Shown one piece after another: positions 50,961-62,189 of a stretch of DNA of 64,000 nucleotides (position 1 is its first letter; the number at the start of each line of letters is the position of its first letter). Both the position numbers and the translations under genes were made by a program. The notes below the pieces were generated by a model. It did not search any database. It was not told where the DNA came from and worked only from the letters and a program-made list of their open reading frames with translations. Origin of the DNA: Erythroxylum novogranatense (taxonomy: Eukaryota; Streptophyta; Magnoliopsida; Malpighiales; Erythroxylaceae). The stretch spans positions 22,182,350 through 22,246,349 of the forward strand of contig CM057234.1 in the NCBI GenBank assembly GCA_029891385.1. The letters are read 5' to 3'.

Positions 50961-51528
50961 TGTAACACCCCACTCCCGCGTGACCCAAACTCGACATCGA
51001 TGGTGATATCCGAGTCTGTGCCCCGCGAGGGTGGTGTGCTACATCACTTATTCACAAACTCAGTATATTTTTTTTAAAACACTCATACTATGAAGATGAC
51101 AATTATCGCATATAGCCAACAATATTTTCAATGAACACGTGGGTCCTTTCATAACACAGATAAGTTATTCATTTATACACATTTTGGAATACGCAATTTA
51201 TACAGAAGTAAGAAGAAGACACTAATGCAGACGCGAACTGATCCCCGACCTGTTCTCTCACTCACATGCAGCTGCTATACGCCCGTTACCTAATGGGGTA
51301 TTCTTCTGAGTCCTGAAAAATAATTGCAAATTTTGGGTGAGTTTTGCGAACTCAGTGAGTGACCATCATCGATGGTTCACCCAGTCACATAACACAATAT
51401 TCATACATCTCGCTTTATTTCATAGAACATAATCACAATATTTCACATTCATACGTTTACAGAATTGCACATTCACATTATTCATATTTGATACATGCAC
51501 ATGAGATTCACTTTTTATTTATTATTTT

Positions 51529-52107
51529 GCTATGACCGAGTGCCTAAACTGTCCCTTGTAGGGATCATTAATAACTGTCCCTTATCCATTGGTGGATACA
51601 GGGCTCATTAAACGTTGAGCCTGAGGTTCTGAATCACTTATGAGCTCAAAGCTCATTTTCACTCGTTGAGCTTAAAGCTCTGATCGATGACAACTCTGGT
51701 CACAACAGCCATTATATTTCATGCACTTATGCCATGTGATGCATCAGTCACTTCCATTCACTTTCATATATTATCAGACCGTGGTCTGACACATATCATT
51801 CACATCACAATGATTTCATAATTTCACATTGATCAAAATATCATAAGATCACATAAGCCACACTTTTATTTTTCACATAAGCATAAGGCATTTCGCCTTT
51901 CACTCAATCAAGTCAATTTAATCAAATGCATATGAGATGCTCATGTGACACTTTTCCAATTTATTACGGTGTTATGACCGAGTGCCTGAACTGTCCCAAT
52001 ATAGGCACATTAAGCATTAAGCCTAAGGCTCTAAGTCACTGTGGGGCTCGAGGCCCAAGTATAATCGTTGAGCTTTAGCTCTAATTGATGGCTACTCTAG
52101 TCACAAC
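51529..52107 (-). other. Duplicated hairpin array (module 1 twice), element H
   Basis: Array 1 runs 51529-51706 (GCTATGACCG to TGGTCACAAC, arms partly mismatched; inner GAGCTTAAAGCTC and GAGCTCAAAGCTC stems). Array 2 runs 51971-52107 (GTTATGACCG to TAGTCACAAC; inner AGCC/GGCT and GAGCTTTAGCTC). Only H has two copies. Confidence 0.6.
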
Positions 52108-53019
52108 TGTCATTATATGAGTATGCATTCATGTATGAAATGCATATGTTACAATAAAGCAGTATATATATCACAACCAACACATATGTCACAAGTAATC
52201 ACATCATAGGCACGTAGGTCTCAAATTCACATACAAGTAGCACTTATATAACACGACTCAGTATCACAATCATCGGACCTCCTATCTGGACTCAATAAAA
52301 TCAATTCAGATCCAATAATTAAGTTATACAAAATGAAATAAAACAGAACAAAGGGTGAAATGAGACCATCTCGGTCTACTCATAGTACGCTCCAGATTAG
52401 CATTACTTCAAACTTTTGGAAATGCCTGACTTCGAACTCTTAGCCTGCACAACCCATTTATACAATACGTTGCACACATACATTAATAATTTTGTACAAT
52501 TATAATTATTGATGCACATATCTGTACGATGTATGTTCATGACTATCCCGGTATCAATAAATAAATTTTTATCTCAAAAACCATTCAAATATCCCAACTC
52601 ATGTATGCCTAGGGTTAATCCATACTAAAATCCTTAGACTCGCAATTTATGCTTATTGCAATTTTTCTAAAACCATTCTTTCGGGTCTACTAACCCCCAA
52701 TCGATAAACTAGTCCATATAGGGTAACCTAGGCAACCTCTCCTTGATATAAAAATTCCTCTATGTAGTAGGAATCCATAGACACAAAAATCACTCAATTT
52801 GGATCTCTATAGATCCAATTATTGCTAAAACACGAACCCGAAAAATAATCGTTCGGTCCTCTCACTTTGACTTAATCAATCAATGTTAATTTCATCTCCA
52901 AAAATTCGCAATTTTACATAGAACTAAAATTAAAAGATTCATGAATCCGATGCCTCGAGAATCAGGTCAATCAGAGGTCGAATGGTCAAGTTATACACAA
53001 AAGAATGGAAGAGGGTTTG

Positions 53020-53262
53020 GGTTGGCCCAGATCGGGTCGGCCCGTGTCAGACCGGATCGGCCCGCGTCGGACCGGGTTGGCCCACGCGACTGGTCGGGAT
53101 CGCGACAAGCTCGCGATCGCGAGCTGGTCGCGAGGCTCGCCCTCATGAGCCATCGCACTCACGAGGGTGAACTTAACGCTCGCCCTCGCGAGGCGTCGAC
53201 CTCGCGAGGCGACTCTGACTCTCGCCCTCGCAAGACCTCGCGAGGGTCAGTCCCTCGCCTGC
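53020..53262 (-). other. CpG-rich island in element H
   Basis: It contains repeats of GGCCCG/TCGG type and several CTCGCGAG units. It also contains an 18-bp perfect palindrome, AGCTCGCGATCGCGAGCT (53108-53125). The surroundings are AT-rich. The 142-codon open frame across it is a composition effect. Confidence 0.8.
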
Positions 53263-53375
53263 CAAAATCCAAATTGTTTTTTTTTCTTTCTTCTTCTTCT
53301 TTCACAAGACCTAACTTTTCACACAAGTATCGAAAAATTTCAAATGAGGTCTCATTAGAAAGATCATAGAAAACC

Positions 53376-54375
53376 CTACAAATTCCATGAAGGACTCATA
53401 AACCAATTCCTCCCCTAAAGGTGTCCAAAATTCAATCAAAGTTTCTGCCCAATCATAAATTTTCCAAAACAATGCAACATTTTTCTAAAATCATATGTTC
53501 CCATTCCCTTCGCTAAAAATTCCAAACTTTATATCAAAAAAAAATATCAGAACATATTCTACAACTTTCATGAATAACTTGGAAGCAATTTCTACCCCTA
53601 ACAATGTCAATTTCTCAACCAAAGTTTTTGCCCCCATAATTCACCCTAAACCATAACCACACTTTCAAAATTCATAACTCACAATCCAGCAGTCCAAAAT
53701 GTGGAAACTTAATATCAATGTAAAGAGAAAAGAAAGGTCTACACTTTCTATGTAGAGTTTGAAAACCAGTTCTACCCCTAACTAGGTCAAATTCTCATAT
53801 GATTGAGGCTGCCCTGTTAAAGAGTGTTAAATAAAGGTTTCACCTAAACGATATCTATACTTTTAAAATCCAAAACTTACAATTCTTACATCCACAAATG
53901 GCATATTATACATCATTACGAAGCTGAAACATTCCTCTATAATCTTACATAAGACCACTTTAGCTAATTTAAACCATAACCGTCTAGAATTGGCTTCAAA
54001 AACACAGTAATCACAAAATCTATACTTATAGACATTTCACACACAAAGCACAATAATACTTGAATTACCATCTGAACATTAACAAGTCATAACTTTCAAC
54101 CTAAAAATCAAAAAATGTCATACTTAGTGGAGATAGAAAGCTAATAAGAAAATCTTCAACTTTCATGAAGACCAATTTCACAAAATCTGTCTACTTTAGC
54201 CTAGAAAAATTTCCCAAAATTTCAGGTCACAAATCTTCAATGTTAGAATCATAAACATCGCACTATTCACCCTGCACATGTTGCCCACTTTCAAGGCAAA
54301 ATTAAGAACCATTCAAGACACAATTGGACAACATTTCCTTCATAAGAATTCTAGCCAAACTTCTCAAGTTTAATT
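53376..54375 (-). repeat. Six-unit degenerate array, element H
   Basis: Anchors lie at 53376, 53559, 53739, 53937, 54154 and about 54364, giving spacings of 183, 180, 198, 217 and about 210. The same short-then-long spacing pattern is seen in A and B. Confidence 0.65.
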
Positions 54376-55634
54376 CAAGCTAAACCTCATCTCAATAGCA
54401 TAACCATATAAAAAGTTATGGCCAAATCATTGAAACATACACAAAGCAATTTTTCCAGATTCTCAACCTAACTCACATTCTACATCTTCCATATCATTTC
54501 TAAACCAATTCTCACTCATTTCACTCCATAGTTCCACCATAACCAACTCACAACCTATCCTTGAACATAAATCCAAAAAATTCCATCACACACACTCAAT
54601 CATCTTTTATTATTAATCACTCATCTAACATCCATAAAATTAATCAAAAACACACAATTCATCAATACTACACATGCTATATCATTCATCCTTACACAAA
54701 CATGCATTTATACCCACACAATCAAATCACAAGTTCCATGAAATCAATGCTCAAGACATCACAATTAATGCATCAACTACCAATTTAAGAACATAAAACA
54801 TAAATCTTACCTAACAAGCTTTAAATTCTTCAATTCCTTAACTATACTCCAAAGCTTCTACTTCACTTCACATACACGATATCAACATCTTAAGGCTTAG
54901 GTATGGATTTTTTGTGAACAAGAGAAGAGAAGGCAAGTAAGACAAAGGAGCTTTTGTGTGGTTATAACAAGTAGAAGAACCACCGAAGAAGAAAGGAGGA
55001 AGGAAGGCTACGAAAATAAAGAAGAGAAGAGAACAAATTGTCTTGGTCTTCTCATATGGAAGCTTCGTGAATGACAAAACAAAAGGAGGAAAGAGCTTTT
55101 AATAAAAAAAAGGTGGCATGTTAGGCAAGTGACATGTGTCACTTGCCACATGTCACTCTCTTGAGCCATCACTAATTTCTTTCCAATAAAAATTCAATTT
55201 CTACTCCAATTTTGTCCCAAAATTCCAATGGCTCAATTTAATAAATCCTAAAATCATGTATCAAATTTTCCAGTGCCATTAGACATTCATTTCCAGTACC
55301 GGAAATCAATCAATCAACCATTTGGCAATTTTTTTGGTCCATAAATTTTCCCCAAAATTTTCTTAAAAAAAATTCTAAAATTCTCCAAAAATTCAAATCT
55401 CATAAAGACCCACTCCAATTAAATTTTCAAGCACAAAAATCAAAATTTTCACAAAAATCACATTTATAACCAAATATACTGGAAAATGTCATGAATGCAT
55501 GTACAGTCATTTACATGTGCAAAAATCACTATTTACAAGTATGAGTATGCATGAACATACCAAGACAATTCTAAACACTCATAACCCGTTTCAAATTACT
55601 ATTCTACCCTTCCCATCGGTGATGGGATATTACA

Positions 55635-55639
55635 CATAC
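55635..55639. repeat. Target-site duplication of element H, right copy
   Basis: CATAC matches 50956-50960. Confidence 0.95.
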
Positions 55640-56035
55640 AAGTTAGCTTTACTGAATGACATGTCTCAGTTACACAATATATTTCATGTGAGTAGGTTCA
55701 GAAGATACAGATCTGATCCAATGCATGTACTACCAACTCAAGAGATTGAAGTTGCTAGTAATCTGAGTTATGTTAAGGAGATGATCAAGATAGTGGGATA
55801 TCAAACAAAATAGTTGAGAAACCAATTAATTCCATTAGTGAAAGTTATGATGAGGAGATGATCAAGATAGTGGGATATAAAAGAAAATAGCTAAGAAACC
55901 AAGTAATTCCATTAGTGAAAGTCCTTTGGAAGAATCACTTGAGTGAGGAAGCAATTTGGAAAATGGAGGAGCACATGAGACAATACCCCCATATGTTCAA
56001 ACAATTAGGTTAGAATTTTGAGGACAAAATTTCTT
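55640..56035 (+). pseudogene. pol: Element C pol relic, end (integrase C-terminus and chromodomain remains)
   Basis: It continues after H with LALLNDMSQLHNIFHVSRFR, RYRSDPMHVL and a chromodomain-start-like SNLSY, then VKVLWKNHLSEEA-type remains near 55916-55950, ending in the GGACAAAATTTCTTAAGG stretch usual for these elements. A 77-bp tandem duplication lies within the chromodomain. Confidence 0.8.
55776..55921 (+). repeat. 77-bp tandem duplication in C's chromodomain remains
   Basis: The AGGAGATGATCAAGATAGTG segment starts at 55776 and again at 55853, and similarity runs through ATTCCATTAGTGAAAGT. Several substitutions separate the copies. Confidence 0.9.
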
Positions 56036-56049
56036 AAGGAGAGGAGAAA
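56036..56049 (+). other. Polypurine tract of element C
   Basis: AAGGAGAGGAGAAA directly before the 3' LTR. Confidence 0.75.
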
Positions 56050-57284
56050 TATAACATCTTGTTATCCCATGTTAAGGGTTAGAACTCTAGAATAGTGTAT
56101 ATGAGAGATTATTGACAAGTTAAAAGTGCATTTCATGCTCATGCATAATATAACATACACACACACATGAATTTGATCTTTGCACAAATTAAAATGATTG
56201 TACATACATTCATTGACATTTTCGAGTATAGTTGATTTATAGATGTGATTATATTGAGAATTGTGGTTTATTTGTATTGAAAAATTGATTTGGAGAGGAT
56301 ATTTATTGACTTCAAATTTTTGGTAAAATTTTAGGAAATTTATGAAATTATGGGTATTTTAGACTAGAAAAAATACCAAGTGGAAAGACAATTGACAAAT
56401 GATAGTAGAAATAAGAGTCAAATGGAAGTGGAAACTTTTATAAATGACATTAGGATTTAATGACATATGGCATTGAAAATTGGGAGATAATTGGAGACAA
56501 ATGAACTAGTTAAATAAGAGAACCAAATGAAGATCATAAGGTGGTGACATGTGGGAAATGACAAGGGTCACTTACCTTGCCACACACCTCAGTTACATAT
56601 GGCCCAAATGAAAGACAACCATTTGGTCTTTCATGTTATTTCTTTAGCTAAAAGCTCTCTTCCATTTAGTTCTTAATCTTTTCCATTTTTCTCTCCATTC
56701 ACGGCTTTTTCTTACTAACCTTGCTCTCAAATTTGAGTTGCCATCATCTTTCAATTACTATCTTCACTTTGATGTCTTCTTCATTGCCAAAAGAAAACCT
56801 AAGCCTCCTAACCTCTATGATGTTATACGTGGGTTGTATGAGAAGTTAGGGCTTTTTGGTGTTCTTGAAGAGTTTGAATTTTTTGAAGATAAATAAAGTA
56901 AGTTATGCTTTAATCATCATAGGTAGTGTTAAATGAAACTAATATAATGAGTAATTTGAGATTGATAACTTGATCGTGAAATTATATGTTTGAATCGCGA
57001 GTGATGAAATATGCATATAAATGTCTTGCTTTTGTATATATGATGATTAATGATTCATAAGTTGTTGTAGAGATGTGATTATGTCCTATTTTTGTGTTGT
57101 TAATGAAGGTAGTAAATTGATGACTGAATGGATATGTTTATGTTCTATTTTTTTATATAAAAACGTGGATCATTGGTTGTTTTAGAAATGGATTGGATTG
57201 AGTATTGAAGTTAAAGAAAAGGCAAGTGTAGTGTTTTGAAAAGAGAAGAACCAAGATGAAAGTTTAGAGATAAAGTGATAATGG

Positions 57285-57330
57285 TATTTAAAATGTTCTA
57301 GACTATGTATTTAAAATGTTCTAGACTATG
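57285..57330 (+). repeat. 23-bp tandem duplication
   Basis: Two identical 23-bp units start with TATTTAAAATG at 57285 and 57308. The equivalent place in the 5' LTR has one unit and is where E inserted (24428). Confidence 0.9.
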
Positions 57331-58976
57331 TTAGCTATAACATTTCCACTAGATATGCATCTGTATTTTAGCTATGAATTGATTTGTAGATATCCAAAAG
57401 AGATGATTTTTAATTAGGATTAAATTAGAGACATATGTCTATATTTTTCTTGAAGACATCAAATTCAAATTTTGTCTTTAAAATTTTCAAATTTTGACTT
57501 GAAGTTGAGTAATGGGTGCAATTGCAGTTTGAGAAGAGTAGGTAGTATTATGATGTCTTGAAATGAGATGATTAAAGTGATAGTTAGGAATGAAATGAAG
57601 GTGAAAAATGAAGTAGAACATGTGCAGAAAATTTATGATGAAAGTGTATAAGAATATGCCCTATTTTGTGTTTATGATCAAGGATAAATTTTCATTTGTG
57701 TGTAGATAATATTGAACTGAAATTGAGGTATAAATGAAGAAGTTATCAACTTGAAAAGATGAATTTTGAAAATGAATTGTTTGATGCTTATGAATGAGAT
57801 ATATTATGGAAAAAGGATAGGGTTTCATGAATGATGAGATTTTGTTGAAAATGATGAATGAAATGAGTTGAGGTTTGAGACTTTAATGCAATCTATTTGG
57901 TAGTTGAATTAGTATGAAATGATGTTGCATTAAAGGAGGTGAATTCTGGAAAATTTGGAGTGAAATTGATGTTAGAATATATGTAGAATTGTCAAAAATG
58001 CTATTAAGTAAGATATGCTTCTCATATATCTGTTAGATGAACTTCAGGTTTACTAGGTAGACCTTCTCGGGTCTCCCAACTTTCCAGCTCTGTTCACGTC
58101 TGATTGGAGGGACGTATGTCCGTTGAGCAGACATTCTCGAGGCACTTACGTAAATGTACGATTTTGACCTTTAGTCGGAAAAATCTCTCTTCAGGGTCTT
58201 CACAAAAGTTGTAGAACTCAAAGTCCTCTTCGAAAGTGTTCTAGAATGACATTAATCTGATATCCATAGAAAAATTTATGCCTTTTTCCCTAAAATCATG
58301 TATATATATAAATTATTAACTTATTTATGTTTTCCTATGAGGTATTTAGGTTTAAGTGTGATCTTGAATGAACTTAGTTGATGTTGAATTGAGCGATTAA
58401 AGTAAAGAAAGTGTATTAGGTATTAAGGAATGATTTAAAGTTGACGTTATTATGAGACATGTATTGAGGAAATGTACCCAGGATTGTCATTAAAAATACA
58501 TTGTACATATTCCATATATGCATTTATGCACAAATGAGTACTTATATAATTGTGCAAAGTTGTGATATGTGTAAATGTGTATGTATTTCATGATTTAGAA
58601 GTGTAATTAGAGCGACAACATCCAAACATTATCGAAACTTCAATGCAATAGCTTTCTGGAGCAAACTGTGAGTAACCTAGACAGTCTAGCTTGAATAGTT
58701 ATTTGTTTGAAATTATATATTGAATTATTTTATGAATGTGATTATGTTGATTTTGGACATTGAATGTCCGAGACGTTTGATGTATGAATGAGATATTTGA
58801 AGTGCTCCTTGTATGTGAATATGACTGAAATAATTGTACTCAACATTTTTGTTGAACGTCGAACCAAGGTCCGATGAAAAATGTGCATGTGAATGAAAAA
58901 AATGAAATCAAGTAGCTGATTGAAAATATGTGAATGTGATGCATTTCATTACAGAAATGCATAAAAGATAAAGGTA

Positions 58977-59144
58977 GTTGTGACTAGAGTCGTCAGTAAA
59001 AAGAGCTTAAAGCTTAAAATGTAATAAGAGCCTTTAATTTAGTTGTAATTGTACCCTGTATCTACTAAGAGATAAGGGACAATACCTTAACAAGCCCGGT
59101 ATCCACAAAGGATATGGGCTAGTAAAAAGACACTCAGTCATAAC
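58977..59144 (+). other. Hairpin array (module 1), element C, eroded
   Basis: GTTGTGACT (58977-58985) pairs with AGTCATAAC (59136-59144) with one G.U wobble. Inner stems have largely decayed. Confidence 0.45.
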
Positions 59145-59786
59145 AAAGTAATAAATGAAAGCGAGTCTCATGAGCATTACATATACATTTAATATGTATG
59201 TTTGAAAGATGAAATGTATTGTTAAATTGTGTTGAATGAGAATGTGAAAATTGTGAACAAAGTGTTATGTGATGCTACATATGATAAGTGAAATGATGTT
59301 AATTATGAGATTGTATGTGTTATATGATTTGAATGAACTATCGAGGATGGTTAACTCAATGAGTTCATAAAACTCACCAGAATTGGAACATTGACATTTC
59401 AGGATTGGGAGTAACGACATAGCTTCTAAGTCAATTTAGAAAAGATCTAGCACTGATTTTGGATAGAAGACATGACTCAAAGGTCGGGTAGTTGAGATTG
59501 AAAGATCTAGATAAAATTTTTGTATAATTCCTCATGTATGTAGTGTGTTATATATACAGAGATATAAGCTTTGATTAGTTTTTGTTATTGTACGAATATG
59601 GGTTTTATTGTAAAGCTACAATGTACATATTGTTTAAGAAATGAAATGAGGAATTTTAGATTTTTAACTATTGTGTCTTTCTTTATGACGCCTCATAAGA
59701 GAATATAACTGCTCTAACATGCCATTATTATAGGTTACATACTGGAGTGTTCTTAGAGTATTTTGGTATATACTTTATGTGTTACA

Positions 59787-60031
59787 CACATTGATAATCA
59801 AAATAATGAATTAATCAGAGAAGTTAGAAATGAGTATCTTAAATATGTTAAGATTAAACGTTGCTATAATCCTCCTATTATAATGAGCTTGTTAATTAGA
59901 AATAGTTTCCTAATTCTTTTCCATTTAGTTTCAAATAATCATAACATTGTTGGCTTCTTGTTGTGAAGATAGTTAAAAATGGCTTATTATGTTCTAGGAT
60001 AATTCAAGTTTCTAACATTCCAATCTAATAT
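59787..60031 (-). pseudogene. LINE ORF2 start (endonuclease N-terminus), cut by C and J
   Basis: The minus strand reads ILDWNVRNLNYPRT, then KKPTML and FETK, the opening of the AP-endonuclease domain of plant LINE ORF2 (W-N-V-R-x-L-N and the E-T-K motif). It stops at 59787 where C begins; the rest would lie beyond C's far end, left of the window. J inserted just after the start codon (ATG at 62825-62827). Stops lie inside, so it is a relic. Confidence 0.65.
60027..60031. repeat. Target-site duplication of element J, left copy
   Basis: AATAT, repeated at 62820-62824. Confidence 0.93.
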
Positions 60032-61130
60032 TGTAACATCCCGTCACCGATGTGATGGGTACAGTTCACCTCATACGTATTCTGTATACGCATTTTACAT
60101 TCGTAGCCTCTCCATCATTGATAAATGTTCAGCATTGCATAAGCATACGTATGTACATGCATGTATGACAGATTTCCGACTTGATTGTGATTAATTGGAA
60201 AATTTGTGATTTAAGGTAAATTGTGTTTTGATTAGTGAATTTGATATTTTAGAGCTTTGATTTATGAATTGAGAGTCAAATTGAATTTAGGAATTGAGAA
60301 TTTGAAATTTGAGTATGTGATTAGATGTTTTCTAATTTTGAGGATTTATAGGAATTTTTCTGGAATTTTCGGAAGATTAGATCCGGACCGAAAAAATGGC
60401 TTAGTGACTGATTAATTGTGATTCCGATTTCGAATTTGATTGACAATTGATATGAGATAATTTAAATTATGATTTGAGGAATTAGGGTATGAACCATTGG
60501 AATTCGGGAGAAATTAGAATTAGAAATTGGATTGAGGTTGTCCGAATTGGGCTTGTGGCGAATGACGTTGCCAAACAAGCCTTAAGGTCTTTATTATTTA
60601 AACTTATGCCTTTGAAATTTTTGATCCACGATGCTCCTCCCTCTTTGAAAGAATCGTGGGTTTTCTCTTGATTTTTCTCCTTCTTCCATCGTGGTTTCCT
60701 TCTTGATTCCTCTTGGAGTGGCTTCTTCTTTCATTTTTGATTATCTCCTTTAGTGTGATGTTGAAGAAGATGAAGATGAGTTTTGGCTTTGGATTTGCCG
60801 TGGGTGTCGTTGTAGCTTAAGACTTGCATTTTCTTGGTGATTTGGAAGAGTTTAAAGCTTAATCAAGTAAGTTGCAACTTATTTATGTGTTTAATATTTT
60901 GATTGAAGTAAGGAATTAAGTGATTAATTGTTTAAGAGTTAGAAAGTTTCGGATGATATAGGTTTTAGGGTAAAAATGTGATTTTGATTTGGGTATTTGT
61001 TGAATCATGATTATTTGATGGATTAAAGCTTAGGAATAAGTTGTGTTAAGTGTAGAATGTTGTTTAAGAGTGTTTAGAAGGGAAAGGATTGGATTATATC
61101 AGAAAATTCTGGGAAAATTCTGGGTTTTCT

Positions 61131-61322
61131 GGCGAATCCGCGATCGCACACCGCGTCGCGCGAAGAACACGCCCTTGGCGAAGCGAGGAGAACCTTGACG
61201 CCGCGACAGCGGGAGAGCGCTGGCGAGGAATTTGGCCCACGTCATGACGCAAGAACGCCAGACGCCATGGGCGAGGCGGTGGACGCCAAGGCGTAGGGAA
61301 GAGGAGCTCGCCGCGGCGAGGG
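61131..61322 (+). other. CpG-rich island in element J
   Basis: It includes the palindrome CTCGCCGCGGCGAG (61307-61320). Like the D islands it is followed by a TTTTCCGAAATGG/TTTTCCAGAATGG-type stretch, so it sits at the same place in a different family. It shares TCGCACACCGCG and GTCATGACG with the D 3' LTR island. Confidence 0.75.
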
Positions 61323-61976
61323 ATTCTACTTTTCCGAAATGGTGATTGAGAGGTTTTGAGATTTGGGGATTTAGGGTTTTGATAATTTAATTAAATATGG
61401 ATTGATTTCACATTAGAGATTATGAATTTGGGAGTTCGAATTTCAATTTGAGAGATTTGAGTTTCGGAAATTTATTCGGTGGTTTTCGAAATCGGATGGC
61501 ATTTGAATAGTGAATTTGATTCTGATTTAACGATAATTCCTGTGTATTAGAATTTGACTTTGGAGGATATAGAACTTAGCCAATTGAACTATGGTATGAG
61601 AAATTGCTATGAATTAAAGTAAAAGAGAGAAATTGAGATAATTCGGGATTATGGTCGGAGATGTCATAACATGCATAGTACGTAAATTATTCGATATACT
61701 TGCATCATTGACTATTGAATTTAAATAATTAGTGATATTCGAATGTTCTGATTTTGATAGAGGCTCAAGTGGAGCATCGATCCTCTGACGCAGCTGAGAC
61801 TTCCCGGCAATAGCTCGGAAGTTTAAAGGTGAGTAACCTAGTTGGTTTCTCAATCTCTGATGTGCTATATGCTTTGTGTGTGAACTATCTATGATTCTGA
61901 TTGAGTGATTCGCATGTGATATGCTACTGTAAAGTGTGAACGCATGCTAGGCATAAATAGAAATCAGTAACTGACA

Positions 61977-62189
61977 GTTGTGACTGGAGCACATTCTGAT
62001 CTGATTGGAGCTATAAGCTCGTCTTTGTGATAGTGAAAAGAGATTAGTGCATACCCAGAGGGCTCTCCTATCCCTAGTGCGCGTGGGCAATAGTGCATAC
62101 CCGGAGGGCTCTCCTACCTCCGAAAATGCGATTTCTGTGTAATGTATATTGTGCCCAGCAATGGGATAATTCTGACGCCCAGTCACAAC
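61977..62189 (+). other. Hairpin array with closing stem (module 1), element J
   Basis: GTTGTGACTGG (61977-61987) pairs perfectly with CCAGTCACAAC (62179-62189). Compared with A, one C:G pair has become T:A on both arms. Inner elements include GAGCT-ATA-AGCTC and a 46-bp repeat (units starting TAGTGCATACCC at 62045 and 62091). Confidence 0.65.

Larger units (their letters stand above)
51313..54810 (-). other. Predicted LTR-internal intron, element H
   Basis: The donor GTTAG|GTAAGA at 54810 and acceptor TTTTTCAG|G at 51313 on the minus strand give 3498 nt, enclosing both hairpin arrays, the CpG island and the six-unit array. Prediction only. Confidence 0.4.
50961..55634 (-). mobile_element. 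Element H: 4.67-kb solo LTR, minus orientation
   Basis: It begins TGTAACACCCC and ends ATATTACA with a perfect target duplication and no internal region, so it is a solo LTR left by recombination. It is related to the A and B LTRs and is one of the longest LTRs here because it carries two hairpin arrays and a CpG-rich island. It disrupts C's pol. No coding sequence is seen. Confidence 0.9.
56898..59402 (+). other. Predicted LTR-internal intron, element C 3' LTR
   Basis: The donor is AAA|GTAAGT at 56898 and the acceptor GACATTTCAG|G ends at 59402, giving 2505 nt. Prediction only. Confidence 0.35.
24428..59786 (+). mobile_element. Element C: old, decayed Ty3/gypsy chromovirus, plus strand, carrying four insertions
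   Basis: C can be followed through E, D, F and H. Its 5' LTR survives in three visible pieces, then come a PBS, gag, pol with chromodomain remains, a PPT and a 3' LTR (56050-59786). Matches between the pieces and the 3' LTR are collinear, for example 24428-24791 with about 57310-57676 and 46145-46681 with about 59265-59786. It is the oldest LTR element here, judged by the insertions and by many stops. It lies in a LINE. Confidence 0.85.
56050..59786 (+). repeat. Element C 3' LTR
   Basis: It starts TATAACATC (TG of the usual terminus changed to TA) and ends TGTGTTACA, 3737 bp. It includes a donor-like AAA|GTAAGT (56898), an alternative GTGAGTAACC site (near 58670), an eroded hairpin array (58977-59144) and an acceptor-like site (59402). 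A 23-bp tandem duplication lies at 57285-57330. Confidence 0.85.

Noticed and set aside
52941..53369. A 142-codon open frame across the CpG island of H
   Set aside because: Composition effect of GC repeats; no start context or domain.
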